Part shown: positions 12,189-35,121 of the stretch, piece by piece
How positions within the stretch are numbered: the stretch's first letter is position 1
Layout of the letters: each line of letters starts with the position of its first letter
Source: Xestospongia muta
Lineage: Eukaryota > Porifera > Demospongiae > Haplosclerida > Petrosiidae
DNA length: 64,000 nt
Assembly: GCA_963693285.1 (NCBI GenBank)
Contig: OY848930.1
Coordinates: 4,464,001 to 4,528,000, forward strand
Direction of reading: 5' to 3'
Made by a program: the position numbers and the translations under genes
Notes under the pieces: generated by a model
Database searches by the model: none
The model's input: only the letters and a program-made list of their open reading frames with translations
What the model was told of the DNA's origin: nothing

Positions 12189-12933
12189 ATGGCCGGTCAA
12201 GCATCCAACTGTGTGGGTAAGTATCTTTAGCGGGGATTTCTGATATTAAATGCTATATTCTTATTCAAAAAACAGTTCCTAGAAATTTTCGTCTTCTTGA
12301 AGAGTTGGAAGACGGTCAAAAAGGTGGCGGTGACGGTACAATTAGCTGGGGATTGGTAGATGATGATGACATGACACTGACTTATTGGAATGGCATGATA
12401 TTAGGGCCACCTCGAGTAAGATCAGCGTATTAGAGAGAGATTAATATTAGAAATGATCTTAGTAGATGATAGAACAGATAAATGAATCAATGGATTAGTG
12501 GATGAATGATATAGTTTCATTTTCACGTATCTCTTATTTCTAGTCACCTTATGAGGGAAGAATGTATAGTCTTAGGGTGGAATGTGGACCCAGGTATCCT
12601 GATGAGCCTCCTGTTGTTCGTTTCCTAAGTCGTATCAATCTTCCTGGAGTGACTGGCACAGGAGAAGTTAGTATTATTTATAGTTAGGATATGTGAGTGT
12701 GTGGTTATCTACTGTGCTAGGTTGATAGAAGAATTGTGCCTATTCTGTGCAAATGGCAAAGATCTTATACCATTAGGATTGTGCTTCAAGAATTGAAAAG
12801 GTAGGTTCAAGTTTGCGTGTGTGTGTGAGAGAGAGAGAGTATAAGGTTTACTATCTTTCTTTTTTATAATAGATTGATGTCAGCTAAAGAGAATTCAAAA
12901 CTCCAACAACCTCCTGATGGGAGCACTTATTAA
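12189..12933 (+). CDS. UBE2V: Ubiquitin-conjugating enzyme E2 variant (UEV, Mms2/Uev1-like)
   Basis: Five exons (12189-12216, 12276-12415, 12544-12666, 12721-12800, 12873-12933) give 432 bases, 143 residues, about the full length of human UBE2V1/2 cores. Seen: [86 protein letters not shown] and the tail PPDGSTY. As in the family, the catalytic HPN-Cys segment of active E2s is absent. Family knowledge: UEVs pair with Ubc13 (UBE2N) to build Lys63-linked ubiquitin chains in DNA-damage tolerance and in innate signalling. The gene lies 204 bases after the pseudokinase stop, on the same strand, and converges on the formin. No partner UBE2N is in the window. Confidence 0.95.
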
Positions 12934-13699
12934 TATCAAGTAGCCTATCACTGATTTGAACGTTGTTAAAGTTGTATGGGATTTTATAAATGATCGTTGT
13001 TTTTTCTGTGTTAGCTCAACTAGACAATTGTTTTGTTTTTATTTTGTTTATAACTAATGATTTAAAATTAATAATGACATAATTGTTTACAGTGGAGTAG
13101 GAAATGAATAAGATCGGAGGAGATACATTAGAGATTTACATAATATGTATATTGTACAATATATATACTATGTAATTTATTTGACTATTAATTTTACTGA
13201 GTTTGTCAATAAGCAAAGATTCGGGTATGCTCCTTTTTCTCTCAGAAGGTACAACTGTATCAAATATAAATAATACATTTCATTGATTAAAATATCCTGA
13301 TTAAAGGGCCAATCTGAACAGTGAGGCAGAGATCCTATTTAGTATATGCAGGATGGATAGGAGCTATATCTTATTATCAAAAAAATTATCGTTTCTTATC
13401 TTATTATTGTTAGTGATCTCATATATATGTTATTTTAGAACTGATACACCATTTTTATAATTAATAATTTTTATAACATTTTAATTATAAACAACAATTA
13501 TTGATAAACAAATAACACAAACAACATCGAATTTACACACAAACAAACAAAATGTGAAAAATAATATAACCATCGGACAATCAGTGACATTAATAAATAG
13601 TAAATTTTAACCACGAAATTATGTGATAAACCCAAACATAATTATGCATTAATTATTATTTTATATAAATGCAGATCGTTATTTAACACATATATATTA
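12934..13699. other. Convergent intergenic region
   Basis: AT-rich 3' flank shared by the UEV gene (+) and the formin (-). Nothing beyond AATAAA-like A/T runs can be supported. Confidence 0.6.
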
Positions 13700-24448
<10,749 letters not shown>

Positions 24449-24811
24449 CGTTCTTAAAGTTCTAGAACAAACCTTCCACTTGTTGAATGGTCTGCTGAAT
24501 GGCAGGAAATGAGACGAGACAAATAAGATGGAAGAGACAGCTCTACATGATAAGAAAGATGAATCTCTTACAATAAAGAGGTGGATTTAGTGACAAACGT
24601 CTATATCAACCCTAGTCGTTCTAGCAGTTCTATCTATAGTTATAAAGACTTACCTGTACTAATACTGTCTCAATTGGTTCTTGATCTGCTCACAAGTATA
24701 ATTCCTACACTCTATACCCAAAGGAATGCTACTAGTTTTTAACAAATGAATTTTGATCATGAATATTATTAAAAATTAATTATCATTATTGAGCCGCACC
24801 CACTTAAACGA
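24449..24811. promoter_or_regulatory. Probable bidirectional promoter between formin and HEAT-repeat gene
   Basis: Only 363 bases separate the formin start codon (minus strand) from the HEAT gene start codon (plus strand), so both promoters must be in or near this stretch. No TATA box or named factor site is claimed. Confidence 0.55.
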
Positions 24812-27800
24812 ATGGCTGCAACAAAACAAAGGGGAACTCTTCAGAGATCAAGCTCTCTACCATCGAGTGCGTCTTCCAGTGGTACTAATGCAGTTGGAAT
24901 AGCACATAAATACGACCATCTTATTGGAGAGCAGGTTAGCAACTGAAATATACGTATATTGAGGTGTATCATTCTACTGACACCAAATTGCAGAAACTAC
25001 TCGTTTGTAATGCTCAAGAAGGACTGAAACAAGCTCTTTCTATTCTTGAGAAGGCAACCTCCAAGGTATATATGTATTATACGTTTGTGTCTTTTATGCA
25101 AGTATATTAATCCTGTCACTATTGTATTAAATCATGCAAACTGTTGTAGTACCATTTGTGGACCTGAAAAAGACTGTAAAATTGATAGAATGCTCACTTT
25201 ATTATAATTATGTGTCTAAAGTGTTAACTTATTAAATCAATAATCACATTAGCATTAGGAAGAGACTCTCTAAGTTATAGTGTACAGTTGTGAAGATAGT
25301 CCCTTTCCAAAAGCTGCAATGGTTTTGTGCGATAGTATAAATAAAATACCAAATTATCGCTAATAATGACATTGTCTTGGTCTCAAACTTAGGATGAACA
25401 GGAGAGTGCTGGTATGCAAGTCAGTTCTTTACTATCTCGATGTGAAGAACTGATTATGAAACTTAAGGTATGTAGCCACACTGAGTCTGTTGATCATAGC
25501 TGAAATATCTCAACTGTAGTAATGTTGAAATGTCCCTATTGTAGTAATGTTATAATTATCATTATTGTGTAGGTGGTGTTGTATATAAGACATGAGTTAG
25601 AACAAGTTCATGGAGAAATCATTAACAAGAGGAAATTGCAAGAGAATGTGAGACAGACACAACTAAAACTATACAAACTAACTATTTGTACTATTGGCAG
25701 TTTGTGTTGTTGAAAAAAAAATTTCACTATAAAAAGTGACAAGTTGATTTAACCAGTATATCGTTGTAGTTGGTGCAATTTAATAGTAAAAGTAATACAG
25801 TTTGATTACACTAACGTACTATGGAATTGACTGTTATAGCACTTTTCTTTGTCTAAGAATAAAAATATATTCAAACTTTTAAAAACAATCAATTATACGG
25901 GACAATATTTAGTATGTTTATTATCAGTTTGCATCAAATAATTTTGCTACATCCAACCTGTATAACCACCATTGCTTAAATCAACCAATCAATTTTAAAA
26001 ATGGCACAACAAATCTCATTTAGGGTCTTTATCTGCTCTTATTTCTATTTATTGTAGCCTACAAAATTATATTCTCGACAACAATGGTTGGAAGGAAGAA
26101 TAGAAAAACTATTACTTGCTAGACGACGTGGCCGTCCTGGTGCTAGAGGCCAACGAACTACATCACAGGTTTGTCTAAGAATGACATCCTCCATATTCTT
26201 CTAGTCCCATGCTAATACTTATGCAAATTATTCAACTTCTGTGTTATGAACATGCTTAGTTTCTAAGATCTTAAAGTATACACTATAACAATAGTTTGAC
26301 TATGTTATAAAGATATTACACCATTAAACATAAAATACTTTCTTTATTTAGGATAATTCATTAACATCAACTCAACAAGGTCTTCCATCACTTTCCCAAA
26401 GAGGAAGAGGGCCACTTCATCCAGGACGAGTGTCTTTAATTCAAGCTAGATCACATGATTTTAAAGAACATCTTCCTCCATTGCATCAAAAAGCAAACAC
26501 TATAGGAACTCCATCAGATTTTATGTCTACTGTTACTGGAGACAAGGATGAAGACTCCTCTGACAATGCAACATTTATTTCTACTGTTTATAGTCGAAGA
26601 ACTGGTGCTACTCGAAGTGTCGCTACAGAAAGAGACAGTGATGAGTGGTGTAGTGAGAGTGAGGCCAATTGGACAACTATTAATGATTTTACTATAAAGA
26701 AAGACCCAGAACATTGTAACACTAAAGAACAAGGAAGAGAAGTGATACCATCATCAATTGAATATAAAAATATGAGGTACAGTGAAGAGTAGTACATGTA
26801 TTGTACTTTAGTGTTGTAAAGTTTTGAGTAGTGAGATGTCTCATGGAACCTTGCATAGAAACTATTAGAAGTAAAATGCAGTTTTAAATTGGAATTAGAC
26901 TAGAACAAATTTGTCATAATTCACAAAGCATCGATGAAATATTTGATAGCATTGAATTCTAGATATCTTTTAAATAACACTTTGTTTCTGTGTAGTCCTG
27001 TTTCTATTGGAGCTCAAGAGACTTGTTACTCTTTTGAGAGACCTCGTTCCAAAACTATATTTGGGTCTGGTTCATGGAACTTACTGTCTATGGCAAACTA
27101 TACTAATTTATTTAAAGAAGGTTATTATACTAACAAACATATCAAAATATTATGTGAATTATAGATCAATTTGAACTAGCACGAGTACCCAGTGAAGTCC
27201 TTAACAATTCATTACTAGTAAGACTTGGTTTAATCAATTAATCAATGATTTATAAATTAAATAATTATAATCAATTAATCAATCAATTGGTCATCCAGTC
27301 AATAATCAATCATTCACTCATTCATTAAATCAAGTATCAGTCATCATACAATTCAATTACCCAATCTATTCATCTAATCAAGGAATGGTCAATCACTTTG
27401 TCAATGATCATTAGATTTATTGGTAATTGCTTAACTAACAATTGAGTAATTCATATATTCTATTTTATATGATTTATGTGTTTTAATTTAGAATGATGAA
27501 ATAGTCAATTTATGGACTGATATAAAAAGACTTCAAGAACTAGTTATCTCTGCTGCAAAATCTGTCATTTCTATTGGAGGCAAGGTGGTTGTAGCAAAAG
27601 AACGAACTACTTCTCAAAGAAGTGAGAAGGTGAAAAGAGTTACCTTGTCATCTGCAGTACAACAAGAAAGTGGTAAGCTTGTTTAAAAATGGCTGGCTCA
27701 TGTTCTAGCTGAAATTATAAAAAAACTTTAATCATTTCTAAGTATGTAATTGTATGTCACTTACTGATACAGGGAAAAGTGATGTTACCTTTCAAAATGA

Positions 27801-30800
27801 TCTGAAGGAACAGGTACCTCTTTACTCTTCTTAATAAAATTCTAACATTTTAAACCTAGATTTGCAATGCTAGTGCAAAAATTCCTGACCCACACATTGC
27901 AAAACCAAAGTGGTCTAGACAAATATATGGCAAAGAAGTATATAAAGATGAGGAAGTACAAGCTGTTTGAAATATGATTCTTTATAGGTTACTAAAGGAA
28001 GCACTTACCCTCGACCAACTAGTTCTTGGTATCAGACAAGTATTGGTGAAAACGTATCCGTTAAAGTGTCGAGAGAGATTGGAGACATACCCTCACGAAA
28101 ACTAGTTAGTTAGCAATATCCTAAAATATTTTACTGAGTGATAATTCTTGCAGTTCAATAAACAAATGTCTTATAGCAGACAACTATCAAAAGGAAGACA
28201 GTCAAGGTATAAAAGTGTGCTGTACATGTTTATAACTAAGGGCTATGCAAGATTCTTTAATTTTGAGAATATATTAAATTTCTTTATGACTGTATGAATT
28301 TCTTTAGAGCTCGAAGCTCAAGTGCTATGAAGAGAGTTGATCTATCAGGTACAATGCAATATTATATATTTTATAAGATGTAATCCCAGATTTTGTCACT
28401 ATGTATTACATAAATACATAATTATATACTGTTTGTAGGAGATCTAGCTGATTATAAAGAGAAACAAGTTGAGGTAATAATATTCTTGACTACAGTACTT
28501 ATATGTGGAAATCTTAAATAGGATTTAGTTAAAGCCTTGAAAAGCTCAGACATTGTAGAGAGAAGAAGGGATGCTGCACATGTAAGTTCAGTTTTCAGAA
28601 TGTCAAACAGTTCTATTATTTCTCTCACTCATAAAGGCTCTTAGTGTATTGACTAGCGTGGTAAACTACACAACCATTCTTGAAACACTTTCATCAACTG
28701 TCAGTGCATATATATCAAATCCACATTATATATTGTAATACGTTATAGATGTTATCTGATAGTGACCCAGCTGTAAGATATGAAGCAGTGAAGGCATTAA
28801 TGAAACACGGTTAGTTTATATTATGATATACAGTCATTATGGTAAGCATCATATATTATTAACATGAATATGTATTCATATATGTATTTATATTGGTTAG
28901 TTTATGTTGTGATATATAGGAAATCATTGCCACAAATGTATACTATGAATCTTGTTTCTGTGCCTTAGCTATGATTCTTTTAATTAAACAATATTTATAT
29001 AACCTTGCCAAATTCTTGAGTATATAAAGCTGTAAATGCTTACATAGATAGGATAACATGCAGGTTTAATTTGCATAAATAAGTCTATATTCTTTATGTA
29101 GGAGCTTGGACTGATCAACTTGATTGTGTTGTAGCCAAATTACTATCAAATGGTTAGACCTTACAAGTACTATAATAGAATATTCTAGAACAATACTACT
29201 ACAGGAACTTATGACATACAACATGATTTGCTGGGATTACTCATTAATGAGATGGACAAACTAGAGGTATTTTTAATGAAGATCCAAACAACACCAGATG
29301 ATGATAATATAGTATGACATATATTCATTAAAATAAAGTGTAATTTATATTCTTTCTATTGTAGTTTGATAAATCAATGTTATTGAGAACTTTGAGAGAA
29401 TTTTTAGAGAATAAAGATGTCAAAGATAATGTCTCTTTTCAAGCAGCAATTATACTCTCAAACTGCACACATTTTGAACAACTATATGAAGAAAGATTGA
29501 GACGAGCATTAACTGATGGATCACCACATCAGCAAAGTTTGGTAAGTAGTTATGAAAGAATCGAACAGGGGATATGAATATTATTTGCAACCATAACCCA
29601 ATTAAGTTCATATGAATATAGGTTTAATTTTATCAGTTTGCCAATTAAAGATCATGTCGATGCATAGTTGTCCATAGTTATTTGATCTCATATTTCTTGG
29701 CAACAATCTTAAGTGTTTATCACTCTTCAATATTTAGTAGTATTCTCTTCCACATTTTCCACGTATACAACTTGAAATCAATTTTCTTTCTATGTCAGGC
29801 CCTACATACTCTGATTATGAATGCACAAAATATTGATCTGGACATACTAAATAGTGCTTTAAAACAAGCAGATAACATGATTGATTGGAAGGTATGTAAT
29901 AATTGATTGTAAAATTATATCAAAACTTCATACTAGCATCGTTTGAAAGCTGTTAATTGTCTCACACAAACAGGTACGTTTGTACAATATGCGTTTTTAT
30001 TGTAGGAGAGATTAGACTTTAGTTTTAATAGTTATACAATAAAATTAAATCTCTCTACATGGACACCTAGAAACAAAAGATTAAAGTCTCATTATCGTTT
30101 AATGAGCGCATTTATAATAGCCTCTATCAAAGAGAATGATTTTAATCAGTATATATTTTAATAAAAGAGATTCTACCGTATGTAAGGAAATGTTAATAAC
30201 ATAATGTTTGTTATAGGAGTACAGCTGTTATCACAGTATGATGACAATGACATTCTTCAATTTGTATTAAAGAGACTTGCCAATGAACCAATACAGGTAT
30301 TACCAATATATCAGAGACTGCAGTATATAATTGTATGACTCATAATTATTTCAAGTGGTGTTTCTATTATTTAGGTTATTAAAGTATCTTTGGGAGGTCT
30401 GGCTACTAATCTTGGACTTAGACCCAGATGTGAATCTGATCTGTATAAGTGAGTATGGAAAATCTAATTTATGAACATGTGAACACATTGATAATAGGAG
30501 ATTAGAGAGTGCAGATGAGATCCAGAGAGCCGAGGCAGTTGTGTCACTGGTAATGAAAGAACTTGTATATAGATGTTTTAATAATAACTACATTACATAA
30601 TAGAGTGGTTTTGTCACTGCTAATAGCCGTGTACAAAATGTATTGATGGATACTGTAGAACTCGACCCCAGTACATATGTCAGACTAGCAGTAGGTTGAA
30701 ATATTCAGTACATTATTACATTATAGTATATTTTGTTGTCTTTAGGCTGCCTCTGTTTTAAGTAAATCAAAACGTCTAAATAGTTTAGTGATGTCTCGTT

Positions 30801-31021
30801 TAATGTCAAGATGTGAAGGATCTGGACCAGTAGCTAGGTAAAACTATAGGATAATGAATAATAGAACAGACTCATTCAGTATCTCTCTCTTTGTCTCTGT
30901 CTCTCTCTCTCACACACGTGCACACACACACAATACACACAGGCAATGCAGAAATGTTTTTAAAACTCTCTCAACTCCTCAATTATTATTATATCAACAT
31001 AATACAAGTAGCAAACAGTAG
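24812..31021 (+). CDS. HEAT/ARM-repeat protein (possibly HEATR4-like)
   Basis: About 29 short exons give roughly 895 residues. Clear exons include 24812-24934, 24994-25065, 25393-25467, 25573-25647, 26058-26168, 26352-26776, 26996-27120, 27165-27217, 27492-27672, 27989-28105, 28521-28580, 28749-28809, 29365-29540, 29799-29891, 30217-30297, 30374-30448, 30603-30690, 30746-30838 and the last, 30942-31021. The N-terminal third is basic and low-complexity. The C-terminal half from about 28440 is helical repeats: MLSDSDPAVRYEAVKALMKH is a textbook HEAT unit (D-P-x-V-R-x-E-A), followed by VSFQAAIILSNCTH, ADEIQRAEAVVSLSGFVT and PSTYVRLAAASVLSKS. HEAT repeats form a solenoid for protein binding, so the partner is unknown. 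The HEATR4 suggestion rests on overall layout only. It starts 363 bases from the divergent formin. Its 3' exons are duplicated downstream. Confidence 0.8.
30900..30936. repeat. (CT)n(CA)n tract before the last HEAT-gene exon
   Basis: TCTCTCTCTC followed by CACACA forms the pyrimidine tract of the final intron. An equivalent tract is at 33426-33472 in the duplicated copy. Confidence 0.85.
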
Positions 31022-31106
31022 TTTGTAAGAAAAATAAAATTTTCAGCAGATTTTACATTCTGCATGAAATACAAAATACAATTTTATAAGTTCATGAGAA
31101 CTTAAA

Positions 31107-31480
31107 CTACACAGTGACCCATTGAGTCTTCAAAGTATCATTATCCTGGACTGGCAAAGGAGAGATATAGATCCAGTCATCATTAATATTCACAGAGTTA
31201 GTGGCATAGCCATAGCTGTTAGGAGAAAAGACAAGTTCTGCATCTTGTTTTCCCTGGTCTATAGCCAGTACTGCGTTTCTGTATCGAATATTTTCTTGGT
31301 AATTATAAACCAATAATAAATAATATAAGTAATGTTATTATTTATACAGATATATTTCCTCTTTTTAATTAGTGGACTTACTTGAAATTTTCCATACAAA
31401 TCAAAATTTCCTGTTTGACAGTTAGCGCAACAGGGATAGTGAAATGTAGGTGTAGTTTGTGTTACTATAAATAGTAACAC
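31107..31480 (-). CDS. Small unknown ORF, copy 1 (antisense, downstream of HEAT gene)
   Basis: On the minus strand 31107-31270 encodes VLAIDQGKQDAELVFSPNSY, then YATNSVNINDDWIYISPLPV and DNDTLKTQW, with a stop at 31107. A near-identical frame exists at 33689-33934. A possible upstream exon (31480-31387) encodes a Cys-rich CCANCQTGNFDLYGKF segment ending in a GTAAG donor, but the joint is not secure. The frame is conserved between the copies over about 55 codons with only two or three amino-acid changes, which mildly favours a real protein. The family is not recognised. Confidence 0.35.
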
Positions 31481-31620
31481 TAGCGCATGCGCATAAACAC
31501 GAAATTACTGCCCACCCACGTATATTTTCAGGGTGGAGTGGTTGCGTTTCAGCTGTTGTTGACGCGGAAAGGGTTAAAAATATCATAACCATCATATTAT
31601 GCATGTATGTTAGATCTACA

Positions 31621-32437
31621 TCTTTACAACAATCTTAAGTGTTTATCACTTTTCAATATTTAGTAGTATTCTCTTCCACATTTTCCACGTATACAATTTA
31701 AAATCAATTTTCTTTCTTCATCGGGCCCTACATACTCTGATTATGAATGTAGAAATTATCAATCTGGACATACTAAATAGTGCTTTAAAACAAGCAGAAC
31801 ACATGAAGGAAGGTATGTCATAATTGATTGTAAAATTGTATCAAAACTTCATATTAGTATTGTTTGAGAGCTGTTAATTATCTCACACAAACAGGTATTT
31901 TGTATAATATGTTTAATTCCACTGCAAGGAAATCTTAATAACATAATGTTTGTTATAGGAGTACAGCTGTTATCACAGTATGATGACAATGACATTCTTC
32001 AATTTGTATTAAAGAGACTTGCCAATGAACCAATACAGGTATTACCAATATATCAGAGACTGCAGTATATAGTTGTATGACTTATAATTATTTCAAGTGG
32101 TGTTTCTATTATTTAGGTTATTAAAGTATCTTTGGAAGGTCTGGGTACCAATCTTGGACTTAGATCCAGATGTGAATCTGATCTGTATAAGTGAGTATGG
32201 AAAATCCAATTTATGAACATGTGAACACATTGATAATAGGAGATTAGAGAGTGCAGATGAGATCCAGAGAGCCGAGGCAGTTGTGTCACTGGTAATGAAA
32301 GAACTTGTATATAGATGTTTTAATAATAACTACATTACATAATAGAGTGGTTTTGTCACTGCTAATAGCCGTGTACAAAATGTATTGATGGATACTGTAG
32401 AACTTGACCCCAGTACATATGTCAGACTAGTGGTATG
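31621..32437 (+). pseudogene. HEAT-gene 3' exons, duplicated copy 2 (truncated)
   Basis: This block matches 29700-30690 of the HEAT gene with a deletion in the middle. The first exon (equivalent of 29799-29891) has lost its acceptor AG (CGG instead of CAG at about 31724) and several codons. The equivalents of 30217-30297, 30374-30448, 30498-30550 and 30603-30690 remain open. It has no terminal exon; at 32431 it switches into sequence homologous to 29892. It lies downstream of the stop at 31019-31021 and is probably not part of the mature protein. Confidence 0.75.
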
Positions 32438-33557
32438 TAATAATTGATTGTAAAATTATATCAAAACTTCATACTAGCATCGTTTGAAAGCTGTTAATTG
32501 TCTCACACAAACAGGTATGTTTGTACAATATGCGTTTTTATTGTAGGAGAGATTAGACTTTAGTTTTAATAGTTATACAATAAAATTAAATCTCTCTACA
32601 TGGACACCTAGAAACAAAAGATTAAAGTCTCATTATCGTTTAATGAGCGCATTTATAATAGCCTCTATCAAAGAGAATGATTTTAATCAGTATATATTTT
32701 AATAAAAGAGATTCTACCGTATGTAAGGAAATGTTAATAACATAATGTTTGTTATAGGAGTACAGCTGTTATCACAGTATGATGACAATGACATTCTTCA
32801 ATTTGTATTAAAGAGACTTGCCAATGAACCAATACAGGTATTACCAATATATCAGAGACTGCAGTATATAATTGTATGACTCATAATTATTTCAAGTGGT
32901 GTTTCTATTATTTAGGTTATTAAAGTATCTTTGGGAGGTCTGGCTACCAATCTTGGACTTAGACCCAGATGTGAATCTGATCTGTATAAGTGAGTATGGA
33001 AAATCCAATTTATGAACATGTGAACACATTGATAATAGGAGATTAGAGAGTACAGATGAGATCCAGAGAGCTGAGGCAGTAGTGTCACTGGTAATGAAAG
33101 AACTTGTATATAGATGTTTTAATAATAACTACATTACATAATAGAGTGGTTTTGTCACTGCTAATAGCCGTGTACAAAATGTATTGATGGATACTGTAGA
33201 ACTTGACCCCAGTACATATGTCAGACTAGCGGTAGGTTGAAATATTCAGTACATTATTACATTATAGTATATTTTGTTGTCTTTAGGCTGCCTCTGTTTT
33301 AAGTAAATCAAAACGTCTAAATAGTGTTGTGATGTCTCGTTTAATGTCAAGATGTGAAGGATCTGGACCAGTAGCTAGGTAAAACTAGAATAATGAATAA
33401 TAGAATAGACACATTCAGTATCTCTGTCTTTGTCTCTGTCTCTCTCTCTGTCACACACACACACACACACAATACACATAGGCAATGCAGAAATGCTTTT
33501 AAAACTCTCTCAACTCCTCAATTATTATATCAACATAATACAAGTAGCAAACAGTAG
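32438..33557 (+). pseudogene. HEAT-gene 3' exons, duplicated copy 3 (with terminal exon)
   Basis: Homologous to 29892-31021. Exon equivalents at about 32478-32512, 32757-32837, 32915-32989, 33038-33090, 33145-33232, 33287-33379 and a terminal exon ending with TAG at 33555-33557 are all open, with few substitutions (for example RLNSLVMS becomes RLNSVVMS). The copy 2/3 junction keeps splice phase, so copy 2 could be spliced into copy 3. Without its own start it is called a 3' fragment. Use as an alternative 3' end of the HEAT gene cannot be excluded. Confidence 0.65.
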
Positions 33558-33688
33558 TTTGTAAGAAAAATAAAATTTGCAGCAGATTTTACATTCTGCA
33601 TAAAATACAAAATACAACTTTATAAGTTCATGAGAACTTAAACTACACAGTGACTACAAACAATAAAGTTGGTTAACATTGCACGGTT

Positions 33689-33934
33689 TTAAAGTACCCA
33701 TTGAGTCTTCAAAGTATCATTATCCTGGACTGGCAAAGGAGAGATATAGATCCAGTCATCATTAATATTCACAGAGTTAGTGGCATAGTCATAGCTGTTA
33801 GGAGAAAAGACAAGTTCTGCATCTTGTTCTCCCTGGTCTATAGCCAGTACTCCATTAATTGCAACATGTACATTGTCTTGTAAAACCATTGCAACCAATA
33901 TTAGAAACATAATTATGATCACAATCAGGACCAT
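33689..33934 (-). CDS. Small unknown ORF, copy 2, with N-terminal hydrophobic segment
   Basis: An ATG-initiated 81-codon frame. Residues 1-18 are strongly hydrophobic (MVLIVIIIMFLILVAMVL), consistent with a signal peptide or anchor. The rest is the same acidic segment as in 31107-31270 (DAELVFSPNSYDYATNSVNI, DDWIYISPLPVQDND). It lies in the same relative place downstream of the duplicated HEAT terminal exon. The sequence upstream of the shared part differs from copy 1, so one copy has gained or lost its 5' end. The family is unknown. Confidence 0.42.
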   Translation of the reverse strand: MVLIVIIIMFLILVAMVLQDNVHVAINGVLAIDQGEQDAELVFSPNSYDYATNSVNINDDWIYISPLPVQDNDTLKTQWVL

Positions 33935-35121
33935 ATTGTCTGCAAGGAAAGATTAATACTATACCAGTTCCATGCAGGCAGACATACTTTCTTCCTTTTA
34001 ACTATATACTTGACTTACATGAAATCTTCCATTCAAACGAAATTAATAGATCCATCACTAATAATTGGTAATTAGTTAAGGCTCTTTTTATACCTTATAT
34101 GGAAGTTCCAACGTGACGTAATACGGAACGTGGGAGGCAGGATGCAGAATTGAACTGAATAGGTGTGGTATACTTCGCCCACAAATAGGGGTGGTGCTAC
34201 TGGCTTTTAATCTTTTCTACTAGATATCCTATCACCATAATAACTTTATAGTAAAATAAAGAAAAGTTCATTTACGGCGGTACACGCTGAATCTATGGCT
34301 GAATGAATGTATGTGGTACGGTGACCGTTAGTGCGCCTTATATTCCATTTAAACGTAACTAAAAAATTGAAACTCCTTTTGAGCAGAAAGTTATACGCTG
34401 AATATAGCCTGTGTTGTAACATGTTAAGAGCTCTCAACTTGCGAAGGGGCTCAGGTAGTCAATAGAGGCTTGTATGATTGATCAACAAGAACTGATCTAC
34501 GTCGCATTCCCTGTATTAATTAATCATTGGCTATATCATCAGTTGAGAAACATTTATTGTATATATTTTGTTAGCAATGCATATATATATAGTCTCATCC
34601 CCAGACTTCCTGACATTTGGACAGAAAGGGTTTGGAGACAAGACTGGTATACATATTGAGTTAGTAGATCAGCAAATGTTAGAACTGCTGCTATTATGTA
34701 GTCTGCGTTTATGTACATGATTTTACATATAGATATAGCTAGCCACCTTTAGACCTTGTCCAATATAATTGTATTAATACTATTTACCACTGGGATATAT
34801 ACATGCTGAGCTTCTACGATAGATACCTAATACAACACAGTGTCCTGTAAGTTCCAGCTTGCCCCACAATACCCTACATTTAGCCTAGTTTACTGTTATA
34901 TATGATATAACAGTCAGAGGTGGTTCAATGCAGATGAAAATAGGTGTGTTGAAGGCAGTTATAGACACCAGAGCTTAGCTAGTGAGTGAGCATGTTAATA
35001 CATTTGAGGTGAGCATAGAATTATATTATTAGTAGATAATTATAATAGACAACATTTAATACAGCATATAACAGTGCAATATATCATGAAGAATGACTGA
35101 GTATTATCTTCTGAGACAAGT
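33935..35121. other. Intergenic region, no gene seen
   Basis: AT-rich DNA between the duplicated block and the 3' end of the UBL7-like gene. Short frames at 34246-34437 (-) and 34474-34659 (+) show no recognisable family. Confidence 0.55.
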
